A DNA stretch of 5,866 nucleotides from NCBI GenBank assembly GCA_903885885.1, contig CAISKJ010000784.1, positions 1 to 5,866 on the forward strand, read 5' to 3'. Below the pieces are notes generated by a model. The model saw only the letters and a list, made by a program, of their open reading frames with translations. It ran no database searches and was not told the DNA's origin. This stretch comes from an uncultured delta proteobacterium. GTDB lineage: Bacteria; Myxococcota_A; Polyangia; Polyangiales; Ga0077539. The position numbers and the translations under genes are program-made. Positions 1 to 5,866 of the stretch are shown here, piece after piece; the stretch's first letter is position 1; the number at the start of each line of letters is the position of its first letter.

Positions 1-117
1 CGAGGTCGCGGCACATTCCCCGGCTGGCTCACGATCTGGCGAGGGTGGAAACACCTCCAGGCGTTCCGGGAGATCCTCGCCTTCGCCGAAAAGCGCCGGA
101 GGAAAACTCCCTCGTGA
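1..117 (+). CDS. IS4/Tn5-type transposase, C-terminal fragment (5' end outside window)
   Basis: Frame 1 is open from the left edge to a TGA at 115-117 and encodes 38 residues. The stretch PGWLTIWRGWKHLQAFREI matches the C-terminal signature of IS4-family transposases of the Tn5/IS50 group, where a W..LW.GW..LQ pattern lies near the end of the protein (Tn5 itself has a SWGALWEGWEALQ segment). The last residues are basic (AEKRRRKTPS). The catalytic DDE residues lie upstream, outside the window, so I cannot say whether the enzyme is intact. The stop codon shares one base with the 19-bp terminal repeat at 117-135, the compact arrangement expected for this IS group. The family call rests on a short but distinctive motif plus the adjoining IS end. 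A stand-alone or domesticated transposase gene is less likely. Confidence 0.72.
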   Translation, partial: RGRGTFPGWLTIWRGWKHLQAFREILAFAEKRRRKTPS

Positions 118-135
118 GATGTGTCCCTACGTCAG
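117..135 (-). repeat. IS terminal inverted repeat, Tn5 mosaic-end-like
   Basis: The + strand reads AGATGTGTCCCTACGTCAG. Aligned without gaps to the Tn5 mosaic end AGATGTGTATAAGAGACAG, 12 of 19 positions agree: the first eight (AGATGTGT), then G15 and the terminal CAG. These are the inner and outermost blocks, and the central bases differ. Read from the outside inward the sequence begins CTGA, as IS50-type ends do. The matching left-end repeat would lie outside the window. IS50-type elements duplicate 9 bp of target, so bases 136-144 (cgctccgcg) would be expected to recur just left of the element. Confidence 0.65.
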
Positions 136-178
136 CGCTCCGCGGGGGCGGGGCGCGCGGCAGCGGGGGTGGGGGCCC

Positions 179-185
<7 letters not shown>
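136..185 (+). repeat. G-rich dispersed repeat, copy 1 (upstream of dnaE2)
   Basis: These 50 bases match the reverse complement of 5748-5798 at 45 positions, with one single-base gap. The best part (141-176) has only two mismatches in 36. The sequence carries four G-runs of 5, 4, 5 and 5 bases at 144-148, 150-153, 165-169 and 171-175, enough for an intramolecular G-quadruplex on the coding strand and in the mRNA. A short CCGCG/CGCGG stem (140-144 with 156-160) could compete with it. The copy starts at the IS boundary and runs into the likely start codon of dnaE2, and most mismatches to the other copy fall in that last part. Confidence 0.7.
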
Positions 186-3226
<3,041 letters not shown>

Positions 3227-3335
3227 CCCACGTCCTTATGGCGCCACAAGAACATCGCACATCATCCCACACGGCCGTTACGGCACCGGTGTAGCGGTTG
3301 CGCGGGCCGTGCCATTTCGGATATCTGCGCTCGCG
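3227..3335. other. Intergenic gap with small palindromes
   Basis: This 109-bp gap separates dnaE2 from the nucleotidase-like gene and is slightly less GC-rich than the genes, especially at 3236-3270. It holds ACGGCCGT (3271-3278), the tight hairpin GCCGT-T-ACGGC (3274-3284) and CACCGGTG (3284-3291). These could be a weak terminator or an operator, but no T-run follows and the symmetry is short for this base composition. The gap suggests that the downstream gene has its own promoter. I cannot identify a convincing -35/-10 pair. Confidence 0.3.
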
Positions 3336-5594
3336 ATGACACACTCCCGGCGCCTCGCGGCCTTGCTCCTCGGCGGGCTGCTCTTCGGCCGCAGCGCTTC
3401 GGCGCAAGAGGCTCCGACCGCGCGGCTCATCGTGTCGGCGGGCCTGCAGGGCGACCTGGCGCGGCTCGCGTGCGCGCCGCAGGGGCAGCGGGCCGCCGGC
3501 TTCGCCGCGGTGGTGCGCGCCCTCCGTCAGGGCCCCGCCGACGCGGTGCGCCTCGACGCCGGCGACCTCTTCGGCGCCTCGGCGCTCTCGCACCTCGCGA
3601 CGCGCGACCACCTGCCCGCCCTCGTCGAGGCCGTGGTGTCGTCGGGGCTGCGCGCCCTCGCCGTGGGGCACCGCGACCTCGGCGGCGACCGCGCCGACCT
3701 CGTGGCCCGCGCGCGCGCCCTCGAGGCGCGGGGCGTTCACAGCGTGCTCAGCAACCTGCGCTGCGACGACGAGGCCCGCGCCCTGTGCGACGCGGTGGTC
3801 GACGCGGGCGACGCCCCCGTGGTGATCCCGAGCCCCGCGGGCGGCGTCGGCGTGGTGGCCCTCATGGCGCCGGCCTCGCTGCGCTCGGTGGCGCACGACC
3901 AGGCCGCGGGCGTGACGCTCACCGCGCCCGAAGAGGCCCTCGGGCGCGCCACGCTCGCCGCACGCGCCGCGGGCGCGCGCTACGTGGTGGCCTTCTACGA
4001 CCCCGAGTGGCCGGGCACGCTCACCGACACCGTGCGCATGGTGCGGGCCCTCCCGCGCGATCAGCGGCCCGACGTGGTGTTCGCGCAAGACCTCTCGGGC
4101 GACCTCGCGACGCTCGAGGTCGAGCGCGGCGCCGCGCTGCGCGTGTTCGCCACGGAGCCGCGGCGCGTGGTCGAGACCACCCTCCCGGCGCCCGCGACGC
4201 CCACGGTGGTCGAGCCCGCGGGCGACCAGCCCGACGCCCTCACGGCCTTTCACAACGACTTCGGCGAGCAGCTCTGCCGCCTCGGGGGCGAGGTGCTGCC
4301 GGGCGCCACGCTGGCGCGCCCCCTCGACCGCGACGGCTTCACGCGGCTGCTCCTCGACGTGATGCGCGAGTCGGCGCAGGCCGAGGTGGCGGTGATCAAC
4401 CGCGGCGCCGTGCGGCCCATCCCGACGTTTCCGCTCGCGGGGCGCATCTCGCGCCTCGACGTGCTGGGGGCGCTCCCCTACGACGACACCTTGCGCGTCG
4501 CGCGGGTGAAGGGCGAGGCGCTCGAGGCCTTCATGCGCTCGGCCTCGGCGGCGCGCTTCCGCGTGCGGGGCGTCGCCGAAGACGGGTCGTCGCTGCTGGT
4601 CAACGGCCGCCCCCTCGAGAGCGATCAGGAGTACCGCGTGGTCACCTCGGGCTTCGTGGCCGACGGCGGCGACGGCGGCATCGGCGAAGACCTCGAGTTC
4701 GAAACCTGGGGCGCCGTCGGGCCCCGCGACCTGCTCCTCGCGTGGCTCGCGGTGCCCCGCGAGGGCGACGTCACCGACGCGCCCGTCGACCCGGCGCAGC
4801 GCACCCGGTGGACGTTCCGCGGCTTCATCGACGCGAGCCTCGCGCAGACCACCATCGCCAACAGCCCCAACTATCAAGACCCGCAGCTGGCGCGCTCGCA
4901 GGGCACGGCGCTCCAGGTCGACGCCGAGATGCACGCCGACGCCGAGCAGCCGCGGTACACCTTCGAGAACATTCTTCGTCTGCGCCTCGGGTACCAGCAG
5001 ACCATCGACGCCGGGAGCGACTCGGGCCTCCTCAAGGTGGCCGACCTCATCGCCCTGCGCGACCACTTCGCGTGGCGCGGCCTGTGGCGCAACCGCCGGT
5101 GGTTCTCGCCCCTCCCCTACGTGGAGAGCTACCTCGAGTCGGAGTTCACCCCGCCCGACAACAACACCCGCGACTATCACCACCTGCAGTGGCGCCCGAC
5201 GGGGGGCGTGCGCTTCGAACTCCCGCGGCGCGCCAACCTCAACGTCGGCGCCGGCGTCGACTGGGAGTCGCTGCAGCCCGGCGCCCGCCCCCGCGCCGTG
5301 GTGGTGCTCCGCGGCGAGCTGCCCGCCACCACGCTGTTTCACATTCAAGACCGCGACGTCGAGGGCCAGCTCTTCACCGAGCTCGCGCTGCGCGAGCCGG
5401 GCGCCTCCACGTCCGAGTCCATCGTGCGCCTCAACGCGCGCCTCAGCGTGCCGCTCTTCGAACCGCTCGCGGTCACGGTGTCGTACGACCTCTTCGCGCG
5501 CCAGCGCGTCGACGAGCCGTGGGCCGTCTCGCACGACGTCAACCTCGGCCTGCGCCTCGACCTCCTGCGCACCCTGCAGCTCTTCTCGTACTGA
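3336..5594 (+). CDS. Exported UshA-like 5'-nucleotidase homologue with C-terminal beta-barrel-like region
   Basis: From the ATG at 3336 the product is 752 residues. A signal peptide is clear: basic MTHSRR, hydrophobic LAALLLGGLLFG, and a likely signal peptidase I site after ASA (residue 23). Residues 28-255 follow the metallophosphatase half of UshA-type 5'-nucleotidases. DAGDLF (74-79) keeps Asp77, but the DxHG motif is G36-L-Q-G, GNHE is GHRD (111-114), and the distal GHSH motif is not recognisable. Residues 300-480 match the 5'-nucleotidase C-terminal domain: NRGAVRP (355-361), LPYDDTL, and YRVVTSGF with GGDGG (444-448). Residues 490-752 are extra: alternating polar and hydrophobic strands, many aromatics, and a terminal Tyr (LFSY), as in outer-membrane beta-barrels. 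Intact relatives hydrolyse nucleotides in the periplasm; this one is probably catalytically impaired, with binding or a structural role more likely. A GTG at 3309 would add nine residues before the signal peptide and is less likely. Confidence 0.8.
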   Translation: MTHSRRLAALLLGGLLFGRSASAQEAPTARLIVSAGLQGDLARLACAPQGQRAAGFAAVVRALRQGPADAVRLDAGDLFGASALSHLATRDHLPALVEAVVSSGLRALAVGHRDLGGDRADLVARARALEARGVHSVLSNLRCDDEARALCDAVVDAGDAPVVIPSPAGGVGVVALMAPASLRSVAHDQAAGVTLTAPEEALGRATLAARAAGARYVVAFYDPEWPGTLTDTVRMVRALPRDQRPDVVFAQDLSGDLATLEVERGAALRVFATEPRRVVETTLPAPATPTVVEPAGDQPDALTAFHNDFGEQLCRLGGEVLPGATLARPLDRDGFTRLLLDVMRESAQAEVAVINRGAVRPIPTFPLAGRISRLDVLGALPYDDTLRVARVKGEALEAFMRSASAARFRVRGVAEDGSSLLVNGRPLESDQEYRVVTSGFVADGGDGGIGEDLEFETWGAVGPRDLLLAWLAVPREGDVTDAPVDPAQRTRWTFRGFIDASLAQTTIANSPNYQDPQLARSQGTALQVDAEMHADAEQPRYTFENILRLRLGYQQTIDAGSDSGLLKVADLIALRDHFAWRGLWRNRRWFSPLPYVESYLESEFTPPDNNTRDYHHLQWRPTGGVRFELPRRANLNVGAGVDWESLQPGARPRAVVVLRGELPATTLFHIQDRDVEGQLFTELALREPGASTSESIVRLNARLSVPLFEPLAVTVSYDLFARQRVDEPWAVSHDVNLGLRLDLLRTLQLFSY

Positions 5595-5611
5595 GCGGGC
5601 GCTACGCCGCT
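5594..5611 (+). terminator. Possible weak terminator hairpin after the nucleotidase-like gene
   Basis: The last base of the stop codon begins an imperfect hairpin, AGCG(G)GCG-CTA-CGCCGCT, with seven pairs and one bulged G. No T-run follows, so a classical intrinsic terminator is not supported. It may be a transcript-end structure or chance in GC-rich DNA. Confidence 0.2.
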
Positions 5612-5818
5612 GACCGCTGGTCTCATCTCTCCAAGAACTGCTTGCAGCAATCGCTTTGGTTGCCCCGGGGGGTAACCCCTCATCATTCCCCAAATTCTCG
5701 TCGGGCGCGGTGCAAGGACACGGGGCCGTCGGTTTCCCGCGTCACTTCGCGCGCGAGCCCCCACCCGCGCTACCGCGCGCCCCGCCCCCGCGGGAGCGAG
5801 GGCAGGGCTGTGCATGCT
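5595..5818. other. Intergenic region without a supported gene
   Basis: Composition changes after the nucleotidase-like gene: 5620-5700 is relatively AT-rich for this genome and does not keep the strong third-position GC bias in any frame, as expected for non-coding DNA. It contains CCCCGGGG (5663-5670) and the small palindrome GGGGT-A-ACCCC (5669-5679), then the inverted copy of the G-rich repeat (5748-5798). I saw no tRNA or rRNA signature. It could hold a promoter for the gene that seems to begin near 5819, but no clear promoter elements stand out. Confidence 0.4.
5748..5798 (-). repeat. G-rich dispersed repeat, copy 2 (inverted)
   Basis: The minus strand of this segment matches 136-185 on the plus strand at 45 of 50 aligned positions, with one extra base here. 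On the minus strand the four G-runs are kept (5, 4, 3 and 5 bases), although the third run is broken by a G-to-C change. It lies in non-coding DNA, 153 bp after the nucleotidase-like gene and about 20 bp before a possible start codon. Unlike copy 1 it has no IS next to it, so it may represent the uninterrupted form. Confidence 0.7.
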
Positions 5819-5866
5819 GTGGGCGTGGACATTGATCGTCGAGGCTCGCGGCTGCCCTTGCGCTGC
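5819..5866 (+). CDS. Possible start of a downstream gene (cut by window edge)
   Basis: A GTG at 5819 (or 5825 in the same frame) opens a frame that stays open to the window edge: VGVDIDRRGSRLPLRC. A purine-rich stretch, GGGAGCGAGGGCAGGG at 5792-5807, lies 11 bases upstream of GTG5819 and contains SD-like GAGGG. Sixteen residues are too few to recognise a family, and an overlapping ATG at 5814 in another frame is also open to the edge. This is only a candidate. Confidence 0.2.
   Translation, partial: MGVDIDRRGSRLPLRC

Larger units (their letters stand above)
1..135 (+). mobile_element. Right end of an IS4-family (IS50/Tn5-like) insertion sequence
   Basis: The element is defined by two adjacent signals. 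One is the transposase C-terminus, which ends at 117. The other is a terminal repeat at 117-135 that resembles the Tn5 mosaic end. The outer boundary is placed at G135 because IS50-type ends read CTGA inward, and here the inward reading is CTGACGTAGGG. The remainder of the element, including the other terminus, lies to the left of the window. Similarity to the second copy of a chromosomal repeat begins at base 136, which independently supports this boundary. Confidence 0.68.

Noticed and set aside
119..178. Twenty extra N-terminal codons of dnaE2 from the ATG at 119
   Set aside because: The ATG lies in the IS terminal repeat, the codons cross the G-rich repeat, and the residues do not resemble DnaE2 N-termini. 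Kept as an alternative because GGAGGA at 98-103 is upstream.
3298..3327. TTGCGC / TATCTG as a sigma-70-like promoter
   Set aside because: Spacing is 18 bp, but the -10 match is weak and transcription would begin almost at the ATG, so I do not count it as supported.
5595..5866. tRNA, small RNA, CRISPR array or SOS box in the right-hand tail
   Set aside because: No TpsiC-like GGTTCGA-type arm, no regularly spaced direct repeats and no recognisable LexA-type palindrome were found by eye.

Overview
The window is very GC-rich DNA, with G or C at almost every third codon position. It carries two large complete genes on the + strand, the right end of an insertion sequence at its left edge, and a gene-poor tail on the right. 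The base composition, the error-prone polymerase type and a secreted nucleotidase-like protein with a barrel-like tail all fit a high-GC Gram-negative bacterium. A myxobacterium or another member of the Myxococcota is my best guess, but this is inferred from style and not from any marker gene.

Layout. Positions 1-117 encode the last 38 residues of an IS4/Tn5-type transposase. Its stop codon touches a 19-bp terminal inverted repeat (117-135) that resembles the Tn5/IS50 mosaic end. Positions 136-185 are a G-rich repeat. A second, inverted copy lies 5.6 kb away at 5748-5798, and the similarity starts exactly where the IS ends. Positions 179-3226 encode dnaE2 (imuC), the error-prone DNA polymerase III alpha subunit. 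After a 109-bp gap, 3336-5594 encodes an exported UshA-like 5'-nucleotidase homologue whose metallophosphatase active site looks eroded. It also carries an extra C-terminal region of about 260 residues that resembles an outer-membrane beta-barrel. Positions 5595-5866 hold the second repeat copy and possibly the first codons of another gene.

How the parts relate. DnaE2 normally works with ImuA and ImuB in damage-induced mutagenesis, and the three genes are often in one operon. Here the sequence just upstream of dnaE2 is an IS, so any imuA/imuB partner must lie beyond the IS or elsewhere, and dnaE2 may have lost its native promoter. The nucleotidase-like gene shows no functional link to dnaE2 and probably has its own transcription unit. 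The most noteworthy signals are the inverted G-quadruplex-capable repeat pair, the IS that seems to have landed in one copy next to dnaE2, and the nucleotidase pseudoenzyme apparently fused to an outer-membrane barrel.
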